Of a DNA stretch of 64,000 nucleotides, positions 46,901 to 61,900 are shown one piece after another. The position numbers and the translations under genes are program-made. The notes below the pieces were generated by a model. It was not told the DNA's origin. It made no database searches and was given only the letters and a program-made list of their open reading frames with translations. Position 1 is the stretch's first letter. Every line of letters starts with the position of its first letter. Source of the stretch: LMDS01 sp039930465 (lineage in GTDB: Bacteria; Pseudomonadota; Gammaproteobacteria; Burkholderiales; Burkholderiaceae_C); assembly GCA_039930465.1 (NCBI GenBank), contig JBDTTU010000001.1, positions 1-64,000 of the forward strand, in the 5' to 3' direction.

Positions 46901-49900
46901 AACTTCGACGGCCAGTGGATGAACGTGACCGGTGTCACCGATGCCGAGGGCCTGGCAACTGCGCTCGCCAACGGCATCCTCTCTTCATGGACCGCCGTTC
47001 AGGGAGAGGGAAGCGCCGCCAACACGGTGACGCTCACGCACATCGATGCGGGCAACGTCACCAACCTGACCGGGGCCGATTTCAGCATCACGTCGCACCC
47101 GGCGCTGGCGACCGTGGCGGACCCGACGACGGAAGGCGATGACGCCGTCGCCTCGACGGTAACCGTCGACATAGCGGACCAGGCTGGCTCGGTTTACTTT
47201 TTCTCGATTTCGATCGGGGGCGTCGCGAGCGATCCGCTGGTAGTCACCGCCCATGACGGAACCGAGCTCGCGGCTGCGATCCAGAGTCACTTGCAAGGTG
47301 CTTACGACACCAGCCTGACGGCGGAATACGTCAACGACCTATTGGTCATCAACGACGCAGCCGGGCGTTCGATCAACGACACGCAATTCCTTGACAGCGG
47401 CGCCGCGTACCTGGTCTTCAACACGTCCGAGTCTCCAGGGCATACCGCCACGGCCGAAGTCGTCACCGTCACCTTCGCGGCGGCCAATGGCGCCACCTCG
47501 CTGGTCTTCGACGGCACGACCATCGCCCTCACCGGCACGGAGTCGGCCTACGACGTGGTTATCGCGGTCATCCAGGCCCAAGAGAACTTCCCGGACTGGT
47601 ATGTCAGCAGCTACTCGGGCGGCGCCCTCACGCTGACCGCCCTGTCACCCGGCCCCACCACCGACCTCACAGACGCCGACTTCGTCGCCACACTGACCGC
47701 ACCGCCCGACACCAGCGTCACCGTCGTCACGGACGGCATCGACACCGCCACCGAGGTCGCCGAGCTCACGTTCACCGGCACCTACGGCGGCGCCAGCATC
47801 GTGCTCGACGGCGTGACGGCAACGGCCGGCGCAGCCGTCAGCGGCGCGGACGTCGCGTCCGCGTTGGCCAACGCTTCACACGATCTCGCAGGAAGCGACT
47901 TCGCCAGCGTCGTCGTGGCCAGCCAGGGCGACATCGGGACCTTCGAGCGCACCGAACTGGAGTTCTCGCAACAAGACTGGGCCGCCGGCGCCACCGTGAC
48001 GCTGACTTTGCCGCGCTACGACACATCGGGCACCGCGTTCACCGTCACGACGGCGCCGCTGCCGGGCATCCCGACGGGCGAACAGATCGCCGCGGCCGTG
48101 CTTGCCGCCATCGCGACCCTGCCCAATGCCGGCCCGGGGGACAGCGGCTTCGCCGACTTCACCGCCGTCAACGTCAACCAAGACGGGACCAACGTCGGCT
48201 ACGGCGACTACATGTTCCAGAACGACGGAGGGGTTTTGTATGTCTGGTCGACCAGCAGGGCCAACACGACCGATCTGACGGCCGGCATCCTCGAGGCCCA
48301 TCTCGCGAGCAACTACGAAGTCAGCGACGTGGGCGACGGCGCAGTCGTCATCACCGCGCTGGCGCCAGGCGCCCACGCCGACATCTCCGGTGCCAGCTTC
48401 ACCGGCACGTTCGGCGTCCCGGTTTCCATCGACATCGACACGCAGGGCAGCGACTGGTCCTACCAGATCCCTGCGGGCACTTTCACGGATGCCGAGAACG
48501 ACATCCTCACGTACGCCGCCTACGCCATCGACGGCAACGGCACAGCCACGCTGATCGGCAACGCCGGCGGCGCCCTTTCCTTCGACCCGGCGACGGCCAC
48601 GCTGTCGGGCACCGGCGCCGCGCTGCCGTCCAACCTGATCGAGATCCGCGCCACCGACGCAACGGGCTCCAACACGACCACGGTCACGCGCCTGCCGCTG
48701 TTCCTCGGCGACAGCAGTCACGAAATCGTCACCGCCGACACCGCGATCGGTACGCTGGAATTGGGCTCGGGCGCAGGCACGCTCAGCGCGCAGCTTCCGG
48801 GCGACGCCTTTGTGTACACCCACCTGGGCGGCACGCTCACCTACAGCGCCACGCTGGAAGGCGGCGGCGCGTTGCCGTCGTGGCTGAGCTTCGATGCCGC
48901 GACCGCCACCTTCAGCGGCAACCCGCCGAACGGCGCGGAATCACTCAGCGTCGTTGTTCATGCGATCGGCAGCAACTGGGAATTCGGCGCCGTCACCAGC
49001 CCCTTCACGCTCGCGGTGGGCTCGGTGAACAGCACGACGAACGACCCGCTGGTGGTGGTGGCGCCGATCGCCGACACCGCGCTGGCCGCCGGCAACGCGC
49101 TGGCGTACAGCGTCTCGCTGCCCTTCAGCGACCCCGACGGCGGCGAGGCCGGCACGGCCACGCCGCTGGGCATCATCTACACGGCCACCGCGAACGGCCA
49201 GTCGCTCGCGACCTACGGCCTGGCGATGACCAACGACGGCAACGGCCACCTCGTCTTCAGCGGCAACCCGCCGGGCGGCCAGCCGTATCTGAACATCGTC
49301 GTCACCGGCACCGAAGAATCGGGCGGCAGCGTCGTTCAGACAAGCTTCACGCTCGAGCTGGGCGCCGCCGGCGCCGGCGCGTTGAGCGCCAACAACACCG
49401 GCACCATCGGCATCAGCGGCACACCGACACAGGGGCAGACCCTGACCGCCGGCTTGCCCGAGGATGCCGACGGCTACACCGGCGGCGTTGTCTACCAGTG
49501 GCAGGTCAGCCACGACAACGGCGAGACCTTCACCGACGTGGCCGGTTTGCGCGGCCAGGCGGCCACGATCTCGCTGAGCCAGGCTGAGGTCGGACAGGTG
49601 CGCCTGCAGGCTTTCTACACCGACAACGGCGGCGTGGCCGAAGCGCCCGTCTCCACCGCCGTGACGGTGGCCAACCTGCCCGAAGCCGGCGTGGTCACCA
49701 TGGCCGGCAGTCCGTCGATCGGTCAGACGGTCAGCGCAGCGCTGACCGATCCCGACGGCCTGACCAACGCCACGCCCACCTACCAGTGGTACCGCGGCAC
49801 CACCTCGGGCACCGCCACGACGGCGATCAGCGGTGCGACCTACAGCTCGTACACAGTCACGAATGCCGACGGCGGCAACTTCCTGCGCGTCGTCGTGACC

Positions 49901-52900
49901 TACACCGACGATCAGGGCGGCCAGGAAACCCCGGCGGTCACCACCGCGTTCGCGGTGACGTTGGGCGACGTCGCCCCGGTGGGCGTGAACGACACCGGCA
50001 CCGCCATCGAGGCCGGCGGCCTGAACAACGCCACCGCGGGCAGCGCGGCGACCGGCAACCTGGTGAGCAACGACACCGACATCAACAGCAACATCTCGCT
50101 CAGCGCGCCGATCGCCTCGGTGCGCTCGGGCGGCACCGAAGGGCTGGGCAACCCGGCGGACGACAACGGCACGACCTACACCGTTGCCGGCCTGTACGGC
50201 ACGCTGGTGGTCAACAAGAGCACTGGCGCCTACACCTACACGGTGAACGACAACAACAGCGACGTGGAAGCCCTGAACACCGGCAACACGCTGGTGGACC
50301 GTTTCAACTACTCGGTCCAGGACACGACGCTGCTGACCGACACCGCCGTGCTGAGCATCACCATCAATGGCAGCAACGACACACCGTCGCTGGCCGAGCT
50401 CGACCTGAGCGCCAGCTTCACAGAAGACATCGCGGCGCAGCTGCGCACCGGCTTCACGCTCGTGGACCCGGACCTCGGCACTTCGTTCATTCTGAAGATG
50501 GAGGCCTCCGCCGGCCACCTGATCGCGGCGGGCAACACCGACGTCACCGTGACCGGCAGCGACACCGGCACGCTGATCGTCTCGGGCACCATGAACGCGG
50601 TGCAGCTGTGGCTGGGCGACGGCGGCATCCAGTATGTCGGCGCGCCCAACGCCAACAACGGCAACGGCAGCGCGCTGCTGACCTACTCGGTGAACGATGG
50701 CAGCGGCTATGTCGTCGCTGGCACGACCGCGCTGAGCATCGCACCGGCCAACGATGCGCCGACGCTCGACCTGAGCGGCAGCGAGGTGGCCGGAAACAAT
50801 TTCGTCACCACCTTCCGCCCACGCGGCGCCGAGGTGGCGGTGGTGGCGAGCGATGCCGTGATCAACGACATCGACGACACCTTGATGACGGGCGGCACCG
50901 TGGCGATCACCGCGGGCGCCTCCGACAACGTCTTCGGCACGATCTACGAAACCCTGCGTTCGACCGCCGGCAGCTCGTTCACCGGCGCGTCGGGCGGCGT
51001 CATCACGATCACGGGCAACGGCACCACCGCGCTGACCTTCAGCGGCTCGGCCACATCGGCCGAATACGCAGCGCTGCTCAAGACGGTGTTCTACAACGAC
51101 GCCAACCCGAACGCCTTCAAGGGCGACCGCACGATCACCATCTCGGTGACCGATGCGGGCAACACCGGCAGCAACGGCCCGCTGGCGGCCAACACGGCCG
51201 CGTTCACCACCACCGCGGCCAACAACCTGATCGCTGTCGGCCAGCACATCTACATCGGCGGCACCGACACCGGCCAAACCGTCGCGACGGTGCTCGACAA
51301 CCAGCACTTCATCGCCAGCGGCGCGCTCGCCGGCCTGGCCGCCAACTCGGCGCTGAGCTTCTACGCGCAGGGCGAGTCGGTCACCACCGCCACGCAAGCC
51401 GGCCCGGTGGCCACCACCACCACGGTGCACGTGCCGTGGACGCCGGTGATCGACATGAACGGCGACAGCGGCGAGGGCCGCGACAACGCCGTCGTCTACA
51501 CCGAAGGCGGCGCCGGCGTGGCCGTGGCTTCGGCGGACGCCAGCATCACCGACCAGGACGGCAACATCGCCCAGGTGGTGGTCACGCTGACCAACCACCC
51601 CGACGGCAGCAGCGAACAGTTGATGATCAGCTCGGTTCTGGTGACGCAGCTCGCGGCGCTGGGCATCACGGTCAGCAACAACAACAGCCACGCCATCACG
51701 CTCAGTGGCAACAAGGACTCGACCGTTTTCCAGGTCGGCCTGCGCGCGGTGCAGTACATCAACACCTCGGAGAATCCGAACCCGGTCGACCGCATCGTCA
51801 GCGTGAACTCGCTCGACATGGACGAAAACACCGGCGTCGGCGCGCAGACGGTCATCACCGTGCGCCCGGTCAACGATGCGCCGAACGGCATCGACAGCAG
51901 CGTCACCGGGTCCGAAGACAGCGCGCTGGTGCTCTCGCTCAGCGACTTTGCCTTCAGCGACCCGGTCGACGGAGCGCACTCCCTGCTCGCCGTGAAGATC
52001 AGCACGCTGCCGACCTACGGCGTGCTCATGCTCGACGGCGTGGCTGTGACCGCGGGGCAGGTCATCTCGCTCACCAGCGGCACGCTGACCTACCTGCCAG
52101 GCGCCGACCGCAACGGCAGTGCCAACGCGACCTTCACCTTCCAGGTGCAGGACAACGGCGGCACCCTGTACGGCGGCGTCGACCTCGACCCGACGCCGGC
52201 GACGATGACGATCAACGTCACGCCCGTCAACGACGCGCCGGTACTCGGCAGCGGCGGCCCCGACTTCGCTTCCATCACAGAAGACGACACGGCCAACGGC
52301 GGACAGGCCGTCAGCGCCTTGCTTGCCACGATCACCGATGTCGACACCGGCACGAACGCCGCGAACAACGCCAACCTCACCGGCATGGCAGTGCGCGCCA
52401 CCTCGACCGGCAGCGTGGCCGGCGGGACCTGGCAGTACAACCTCAACGACAGCACCGGCTGGCACGCCATTGGCGTGGTGAGCGACAGCGCGGCCCTGCT
52501 GCTGCGCAGCACCGACCTCGTGCGCTTCGTGCCCGACGCGATCGGCGGCACCACCGGCACGCTGAGCTACTACGCCTGGGACCAAGCCTCGGGCAGCGCC
52601 GGAACGACCGTGGACGTGAGCACGCGCGGCGGCACCACGCCGTATTCGCTGGCCAGCGACACCGCATCGATCACGGTGACCGACGTGAACGACGCGCCGA
52701 CCATCAGCGCGCCCGGCGCGCAGACCGCGGCCGAAGACGGCAGCACCGCCATCACCGGCTTGAGCTTCGGCGACGTCGACATCACCGGCCGCAACGACGA
52801 GAACACGGGCAACGACAACATCAGCATCACGCTGACCGTGGCGCACGGCAGCATCACGCTGGCCGGCACCAACGGCATCACGGTCGACAGTGGCGCCAAC

Positions 52901-55900
52901 GGCAGCGCCAGCGTCACCCTGCACGGCAGCCTGAGCGCAGTGAACACCGCGGTCGCGACGCTGACCTACGCGCCGGCGGCCGACTACAACGGCAGCGATT
53001 CGCTGGCCGTCTCGGTCAACGACCTGGGCAACGTCGGCAGCGGCGGCCCGCTCAGCGCCAGCACGAGCATCGACATCAGCGTCACGCCGGTGAACGATGC
53101 GCCGGTGCTCTCGCCGGCCGCGCCGGTGCTGGACGGCATCAGCGAGGACAACCTTACGAGCAGCGGCAGCCTGGTCAGCAGCTTCGTGGCCGCCGGCATC
53201 GGCAGCACCGGCATCGCCGATGTCGACACCGGCACCAGCGGCGCCAACAACGCCACCGGTCACGGCATCGCGGTCTACGGCGTCGACAACGTCGGCCCGG
53301 CCCCAGGCGGCAGCTGGCAGTATTCCGTCAACGGTGGCAACACCTGGGCCGCGGTGGGCAACGTCAGCGACAGCCAGGCGCTGCTGCTGCGCAGCACCGA
53401 CCTCGTGCGCTTCGTGCCCGATGGCCTGAACGCCACGGTGCCGAGCCTGAACTACTACGCCTGGGACGGTGCCGCCGGCACGCAAGGCAACAAAGTCGAC
53501 GTCAGCACGCGCGGCGGCACCACGGCGTTCTCGCTGGCCGGCGACAGCGTTTCGATCAATATCACTCCGGTCAACGACGCGCCGACGATCGACCTGGATG
53601 GCAACAACAGCTCGACGGCCACCGGCAACGACTTCGTCAACACCTTCCGCGCCCGTGGCGGGCCGGTGGCGGTGGTCGACACCGACATCACCATCAGCGA
53701 CCCGGACCGTCTCGGCAACGGCAGCCCCGACACGTTGACCTCGGCACGCCTGACGATCACTTCGGGTGACCTCGACAACGCGTTCGGCACGACCTACGAA
53801 ACGCTCTACTCGACGCTGGGTGCCAGCTATGCGGGCAGCCTGGGCACGATCACCTTCAGCGGCAACGGCACCACCGGCAGCCCGCTGCTGCTGAGCGGCG
53901 CTGGCACTTGGGCCGACTACCAGAACGCGCTGAAGACGGTGGTCTACAACGACACCAACCCGAACGCCTTCGCCGGTGACCGCACGATCCAGATCAGCGT
54001 GCACGACGCCGCTGGAGCGACTGCCGGCGCCGGCGCGCTCGACTCGGCCGTGGCCACCACCACCATCCACGCCGTCTGGGCGCCGGTCGCCGACCTCGAC
54101 GGCAGCGCCACCACCGGGCGCAGCTACGACACCACGTTCACCGAGGGCATGAGCGGGGTGGCCATCGCGGCCGCGAACGCCAGCATCGTCGACCAGGACG
54201 GCAACATCGCCAGCGTCACGGTGACGCTCACCAACATCCCCGACACCGACGCCGAAGAGCTGTTCATCAGCGACGCCCTCGTCACTCAGCTGACCTCGGC
54301 CGGCATCACCGTCACCGGCAACCACTCGCACGCCATCACCCTCAGTGGCAACCGCGACGGCACGACCTTCCAGCTCGGCCTGCGCGCGATCCAGTACGTC
54401 AACACCTCGGACAACCCGACGACCGCCGACCGCACCATCTCGGTGGCACTGTTGGACCAGCAGGGCAACACCGGCGTCGGCGCGAACACCATCGTGCACA
54501 TCGTGAACGTGAACGACGCGCCGGTGGGCGTGGACAGCGCGTTCACGATGGACGAAGACAGCCAGCACGTGTTCGGGGTGGCTGACTTCGGCTTCAACGA
54601 TGTCGAGGGCAACGCGCTCTTGAGCGTGAAGATCACGACGCTGCCGAGCGCGGGCCAGCTCACGCTCGACGGCTCGGCCGTCATTGCGGGCCAGTTCGTG
54701 ACAGTGGCCGACATCGTCGCTGGCAGGCTCGTGTTCTCGCCGGCGCAGGACGCCAACGACGTGCAGAACCCGAACCCGACGAACGGGGGCGGCGGTTACG
54801 CGAGCCTGACCTACCAGGTGCGCGACGACGGCGGCACCGCCAACAGCGGCGTCGATTTCGATACGTCAGCGAACACCCTGACCATCAACGTCACGCCGGT
54901 GAACGACCTGCCGACCGGCGGGGTCTTCCTGGCCGGCACGCTGCAGGTGGGCCAGCTGCTGAGCGCACTGGACGACGCCTACGACGTCGACGGCACCGAG
55001 CCGATGACGTACCAATGGCAGACCCGCGCCTTGCCCTCGGGCGCCTGGACGAACATCAGCGGCGCCACCGCTGCGACCTACACGCCGGTGACCGGCGATG
55101 CGAACAAGGAAATCCGCGTCGTCGCCACTTATCCGGACACGCTGAACAACTCCGTGATCTTCACGTCCGACGTGGCCGGCTCGCCGCAGCTGCTGGCCGA
55201 CGCGAGCGGCAACCTCACCGTGACTCTCGGCGGCAGCGGCCCGATGTTCATCGACAACCCGCTCGGCGACATCACCGTCACGAACAACAGCACCGACCTC
55301 GTCACCGTGGGCGGCATGACGACCGGCCACACGGTCACCACCATCGGCACCGGCCCGATCGCGGTGGCCGGGCCGCAGACCGGCGTCACGGTGAACAACA
55401 CCAGCACCGGCACGATCACGGTCACCGGTATGGCGGACGCCACGCTGACGACGACGGGCACGGGCGCCACCACGGTGTTCGACCCCGCCGACGGCGCGAG
55501 CGTCATCAACAACGGCACCGGCACGACCACGGTTGCCGGCGTCGACGGCACGCTGAACACCGCAGGCACAGGTGCGCTCATCGTGAACGGGCCGGCCGGC
55601 GCGTCGGTCATCACCGACACGGGCAGCGGCTCGCTGACGGTCAACGACCCGGCGGGCGACCTCTCGGTCGACAACGTCGACATCGGTGATGAAGGCGCCT
55701 CCGACGACGGCACGGTCACCATCAACCGCGCCGGCGACGGCAGCACGGTCACCACGCGCGGCGGCGTCATCCTGGCCGGCCCGCTGGGCGACCTCACTAT
55801 CGACAGCCCGGACGGTGGCACGGACACCGTGACCGGCCTGCTCGGCACGGCCACGCTCACCAGCACCAGCACCGGCCTGGGCGACACGACGGTCGTTGCG

Positions 55901-58900
55901 CCGGCGAGCGGCGCGAGCGTCGTCAGCGACGGCAGCGGCACCATCACCGTCACCGGTGTCACCGGAACACTGCACGCGGGAGGCACCGGTGCCACCGTGG
56001 TGGAAGCGCCGGCCGTCGACGCCATCCTCAACCAGGCGGGCAGCGGCTCGCTGACCGTCAACGACCCGGCGGGCGACGTCAGCATCGACAGCGGCAACGC
56101 TGGCGGCAGCGTCGTCGTCAGCCATGCGCACGCGGACAGCCAGGTCACGCTCACCGGTGCCGGCGCCTTCAGCGTCGTCGCACCGGAAAGCGGCGCCACG
56201 GTCGTCAACAACGGCAGCGGCATCGCCACCGTCACTGGCGTCAACGGCGAGCTCAGCACCCGCGGCAGCGGCCCGATCGTGGTCGATCACGCGGCCTACG
56301 GTTCGAACATCGGCAACTTCGGCGACGCGCTGACGGTGAGCTACCCAGACAGCATCAGCGTGGTCAACGACAGCGAGGGCGCCATCGTCCTCATCGACCA
56401 CCCACGCGGGTGCTCCGTGCTCACGACGGGCGGTGCGTCCGGCTTCAGCGTGACCCACCCGGGCAACGGCGTCACCCTGGTCAACAACGGCCAGGGCATG
56501 GTCACCGTGCACGACGTCGACGGTGTGTTCCACACCAACGGCGACGGCACCACCGTGATCGACGCGCCTGCGGAAGGATCGTGGATCCACAACGACGGCG
56601 GTGGCACGGTCACGGTCAGCGATTTCAGCGCCGGCAACCTCAGCGTCTACAACGGCCACATCGGCAACGGCGGCAGCGTCACCGTCGTCGGCCCGGCCGA
56701 GGCCAGCACCATCACCACCAGCGGCGCGGGCGACATTGCCGTGGCACACCCGCTCGGCGACCTCGCGCTGGCGGGCGACAGCACCGGCACGGTCATCGTC
56801 ACCGACCTGCTCGGCACCTCCGCCCTGACCACCACCGGCTCGGGACCGACGTCGGTGAACTCGCCGGACGCCGACGCGGCCATCGTCAACAACGGCAGCG
56901 GCGCGCTCAGCGTCGACACGCCGGCGGGCAACCTGGTGGTCGCCAACAACGGCGAGGGCAGCCTGACGGTCCACGGCGCAGCCGTCAGCAGCACGATCAA
57001 CACGACCGGTGCCGTCACCCTGGTCGATCCGCAGGCCAGCCTAACGTTGACGGGCACGGGCACCAACACCGTGACCGGCCTGCTCGCCAACAGCATTCTC
57101 GAGACCGCCTCGGGCGACACGACCGTGACCTCGCCGGCGGAGGGCACGATCGTGATCAACAGCGGCACCGGCGACGTCGTCGTCGACACGCCGGCCGGCT
57201 ACCTGAGCGTGAGCAACAGCAGCAGCGGCACGTTCACCATCAACGGCGCCCACGACGGCAGCGTCATCAGCACCTACGGCCCGGTCACGCTGGCCGATCC
57301 GCTGGGCGACCTGATCCTCTATGGCGCGGGACCCAACATCGTCACGGGTCTGACCGGCGAACTCATCGCCGGCAGCGGCGAGACGACGGTGATCCTGCCG
57401 GCGGCCGGCTCGCGCGTGGTCAATGGCGGCGATGCAGCCGTCCGCGTCGACGACCCGATGGGCGACTTCTCCGCGGAGAACAGCGGCACCGGCAGCCTGA
57501 CGATCCACGGCGCGCACGACGCCAGCACCATCACCACGACCGGCGCGGTCACGTTGGCCGATCCGGCGGGCGACCTCACGCTCGCGGGCAACGGGACGAA
57601 TACGGTCACCGGCCTGACCGGCGAACTCACCACGACGGGCTCCGGCCCGACGACGGTGAGCGCACCGGCTATCGACGCGAGCGTGGTCAACAGCGGTGAC
57701 GGCGCATTCAGCGTCGACAACCCAGTGGGCGACCTGGCCGCGACCAACAGCGGCGAGGGCAGCCTCACGATTCACGGCGCGCACGACGCCAGCATCATCA
57801 CCACGAGCGGCGAAGTTACGCTGGCCGATCCGGCGGGCGACCTGACGCTCGCAGGCACTGGCAGCAACACAGTGACCGGCCTGACCGGAGAACTCACCAC
57901 GAGCGGCTCCGGCCCGACGACGGTGATCGCACCGGCCGTCGACGCGAGCGTGATCAACAGCGGTGACGGCGCAGTCGGCGTCGACACCCCGGCCGGCAAC
58001 CTGGTCGCGACGAACAGCGGCGAGGGCAGCCTGACGATCCACGGTGCGCACGACGAGAGCACCATCACCACGAGCGGCGAAGTGACGCTGGTCGATCCGG
58101 TGGGCGATCTCACGCTCGCAGGTCAGGGCAGCAACACAGTGACCGGCCTGACCGGTGAACTCACCACGAGCGGCTCCGGCCCGACGACGGTGAACGCACC
58201 GACCATCGAATCGAGCGTGATCAACAGCGGTGACGGCGCAGTCAGCGTCGACAACCTGATGGGCAACCTGGTCGCGACCAACAGCGGTGAAGGCAGCCTC
58301 ACGATCCACGGCGCTCACGACGACAGCACCATCACCACGAACGGCGAAGTCACGCTGGCCGATCCGGCGGGCGATCTCACGCTCGCAGGCAGCGGCAATA
58401 ACATCGTCACTGGCCTGACCGGTGAACTCACCACGAGCGGCTCCGGCCCGACGACGGTGACCTCACCGTCGGCCGGCTCGACCGTGATCAACAGCGGTGA
58501 CGGCGCAGTCAGCGTCGACACCCCGGCCGGCAACCTGGTCGCGACCAACAGCGGCGAGGGCAGCCTCACGGTCCACGGTGCGGCCGTCGGCAGCACCATC
58601 AACACGACGGGTGCGGTGACACTGGCCGATCCGCTGGGCGACCTCACCCTGACCGGAACGGGCACCAACACCGTGACCGGGCTGCTCGCCTCGCACATTC
58701 TCGACACCGTCTCGGGCAGCACGACCGTGACCTCGCCCGGCAACGGCGTGATCGTAATCAACAGCGGCATCGGCGCGGTCGACATCGACACACCGGTGGG
58801 CAACCTGAGCGTGAGCAACACCAGCACCGGCAGCTTCACGATTCACGGCGCCCACAACGGCAGCTTCATCGCCACCTACGGTCCTGTAACGTTGGCCGAC

Positions 58901-61900
58901 CCGATAGGCGACCTGACGCTCGGTGGCGCGGGACCCAACATCGTCACGGGTCTGACCGGAGAACTCACCGCCGGCGGCATCGCGACGACGGTGATTGCAC
59001 CCGCAGCGGGCTCGAGCGTCGTCAACCCATTCGATTCCGCCGTCATCGTCAACGACCCGATGGGCGACTTTTCGGCGACCAACAGCGGGGAGGGCAGCAT
59101 CACGATTCACCGCGCGGGTGACGACAGCATCATCACCACGAGCGGCGGAGTCACACTGGCCGATCCGGCGGGCGACGTCACGCTCGCAGGCAACGGCAGC
59201 AACATCGTGACGGGCTTGCTCACCGGCCACACGCTCGACACCCTGTCGGGCGACACGACGGTGACCTCACCGGCGGCCGGCTCGACCGTGATCAACAGCG
59301 GCAACGGCGCAGTCAGCGTCGACACCCCGGCCGGCAACCTTGTCGCGACCAACAGCGGCGAGGGCAGCCTCACGATCCACGGCGTTCACGACGACAGCAC
59401 CATCACCACGAGCGGCGAAGTCACACTGGCTGATCCGGCGGGCGACGTCACGCTTGCAGGCAGCGGCAACAACACCGTGACCGGCCTGACCGGCGAACTC
59501 ACCACGAGTGGCTCCGGCCCGACGACGGTGATCGCACCGGCCATCGACGCGAGCGTGATCAACAGCGGTGACGGCGCAGTCAGCGTCGACACCCCGGCCG
59601 GCAACCTGGTCGCGAACAACAGCGGGGAGGGCAGCCTCACGATCCACGGTGCGCACGACGACAGCATCATCACCACGAGCGGCGAAGTGACGCTGGCCGA
59701 TCCGGCGGGTGATCTCACGCTCGCAGGCAACGGCAGCAACACCGTGACCGGCCTGACCGGCGAACTCACCACCAGTGGCTCCGGCCCGACGACGGTGATC
59801 GCACCGGCCATCGACGCGAGCGTGATCAACAGCGGTGACGGCGCAGTCAGCGTCGACACCCCGGCCGGCAACCTGGTCGCGAACAACAGCGGGGAGGGCA
59901 GCCTCACGATCCACGGTGCGCACGACGACAGCATCATCACCACGAGCGGCGAAGTGACGCTGGTCGATCCGCTGGGCGACCTCACCCTCGCAGGCAGCGG
60001 CGACAACATCGTCAGCGGCTTGCTCGGCAGCGCGACACTGAGCACCACTGGCTCCGGCGACACCAGCGTCGCGGCTCCGGCCAGCGGCGCGAGCGTCGTC
60101 AACACCGGCAGCGGCACCATCACGGTCGGCGGCGTCACCGGCGTGCTGCACACCGCGGGCAGCGGCGACATCGTCGTCGACGCTCCGGCGGCCGGTGCCA
60201 CGCTGGCCGACACCGGCAGCGGCACGTTCACGGTCAACCAGCCGGCGGGCAGCTTCACGCTGGACAACCAGGGCGGCGGCAGCGCCACCGTCAACGAGCC
60301 CGCTGCCGGCAGCAGCATCAACAGCACCGGCGAAGTCTCCCTGGTCAATCCGCTGGGCGACCTGACGCTCGCCGGCCCCGGTATCAACACCGTCTACGGC
60401 CTGCTGGGCGACGCCACGCTCGACGTCACTGGCTCGGGCAGCACCACCGTGGTCGGCGCAGTCACCGGCGCGACCATCAACAACACCGGCACCGGCACGA
60501 TCTCGGTCGGCAGCTTCTCCGGCACGATCTACACCACCGGCAGCGGCGGCAGCGTCGTCGATGCACCGGCGGCTGGCGCCGTCATCGTCGACAGCGGCAG
60601 CGGCCCGCTGACCGTCAACAATCCGGCCGGCGACATCACCGTCAGCAACGGCGGTGGCGGTACCGCCGCCATCCTCCATGCGGTCGCAGGCAGCACCGTC
60701 ACGACGGCAGGGCCGGTGACCGTTTCAGACCCGCTGGGCAGCTTCACGCTCGCCGGAAGCGGAAGCAACAACGTCAACGGCCTGCTGGGCAACGCGGTGC
60801 TGACGACGACCGGCTCGGGAGCCACCACGTTGGCGGCACCGGACACTGGCGCCAGTGTCGTCAGCAACGGCAGCGGCACCCTCACGGTCACCGGCGTCGT
60901 CGAGACCCTCAACACCGGCGGCAGCGGCATCACCGAGGTCACGGCACCGGCCGCCGGCGCCGTGGTTCACGACACCGGCAGCGGTGCGCTGACGATCACC
61001 GACCCGGCGGGCGACCTCACGGTCGACAACGGCGGTGGCGGCAGCGCCACGGTGACCCACGCGGTCGCGGGCAGCACGGTCACCACGAGCGGTGAGGTCA
61101 CGTTGAGCGACCCGCTGGGCGACCTGACGCTGGCAGGAACCGGCTTCAACACGGTCACCGGCCTCGTCGGCGACCTCACTTCCAGCGGCTCGGGCTCGAC
61201 GACGGTCACAGCACCGCCCGCCGACACCCACGTGCTCAACAGCGGCAGCGGTGCGGTCAGCATCTTCGCCCCGGTCGGTGACCTCGACGCGGTCAACAGC
61301 GGCAGCGGCAGCCTCACCGTCCACGGCGCCGCGGCGGCCAGCACCGTCACCACGAGCGGCGCGGTCACGATCGCCGACCCTGCTGGCGACATCACCCTGG
61401 AAGGCACGGGAACCAACACCGTAACCGGCCTGTCGGGCACGGCCACGCTCGTCGCCGCAGGTTCGGGCGACACCACGGTCAGCGCACCGGGCGACGGCGC
61501 CAGCCTCTTCAACGAGGGCAGCGGCACCTTGACGGCCACCGGCGTCAGCGGGACGCTGCACACCGACGGCACCGGTGCCGTCATCATTGACGCTCCGGCA
61601 GACGGCGCGGTCATCGACGACGCCGGCAGCGGCGCGCTGACGGTGAACGACCCGGCGGGCGACATCAGCGTCAGCAACGGCGGTGGCGGCACGGCCGTCG
61701 TCAATCACGCGGCCGCCGGCAGCACCGTCATCACGAGTGGTGCGGTCACCCTGGCCGACCCGCTGGGCAGCTTCACGCTCGACCACGCTGACGGCGGCGT
61801 CGTCACCGTGCACGGCCTGGCCAGCGGCGCGACCGTGTCGCTGGTGGGCGACGGGCCGGTGGTCATCGACACCCACTTGGCGCACGGCGAGCACATCACC

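Noticed and set aside
48941..54568. Antisense open frame of 1875 codons, and others of 300-970 codons opposite the adhesin gene
   Set aside because: They mirror the biased codon use of the high-GC sense gene. Their translations are Arg/Val/Asp/Gly-rich without domains, while the sense frame gives recognisable domains.
55200..61760. CRISPR-like repeat array
   Set aside because: The repeats are long, in frame and without unique spacers; they encode protein repeats.
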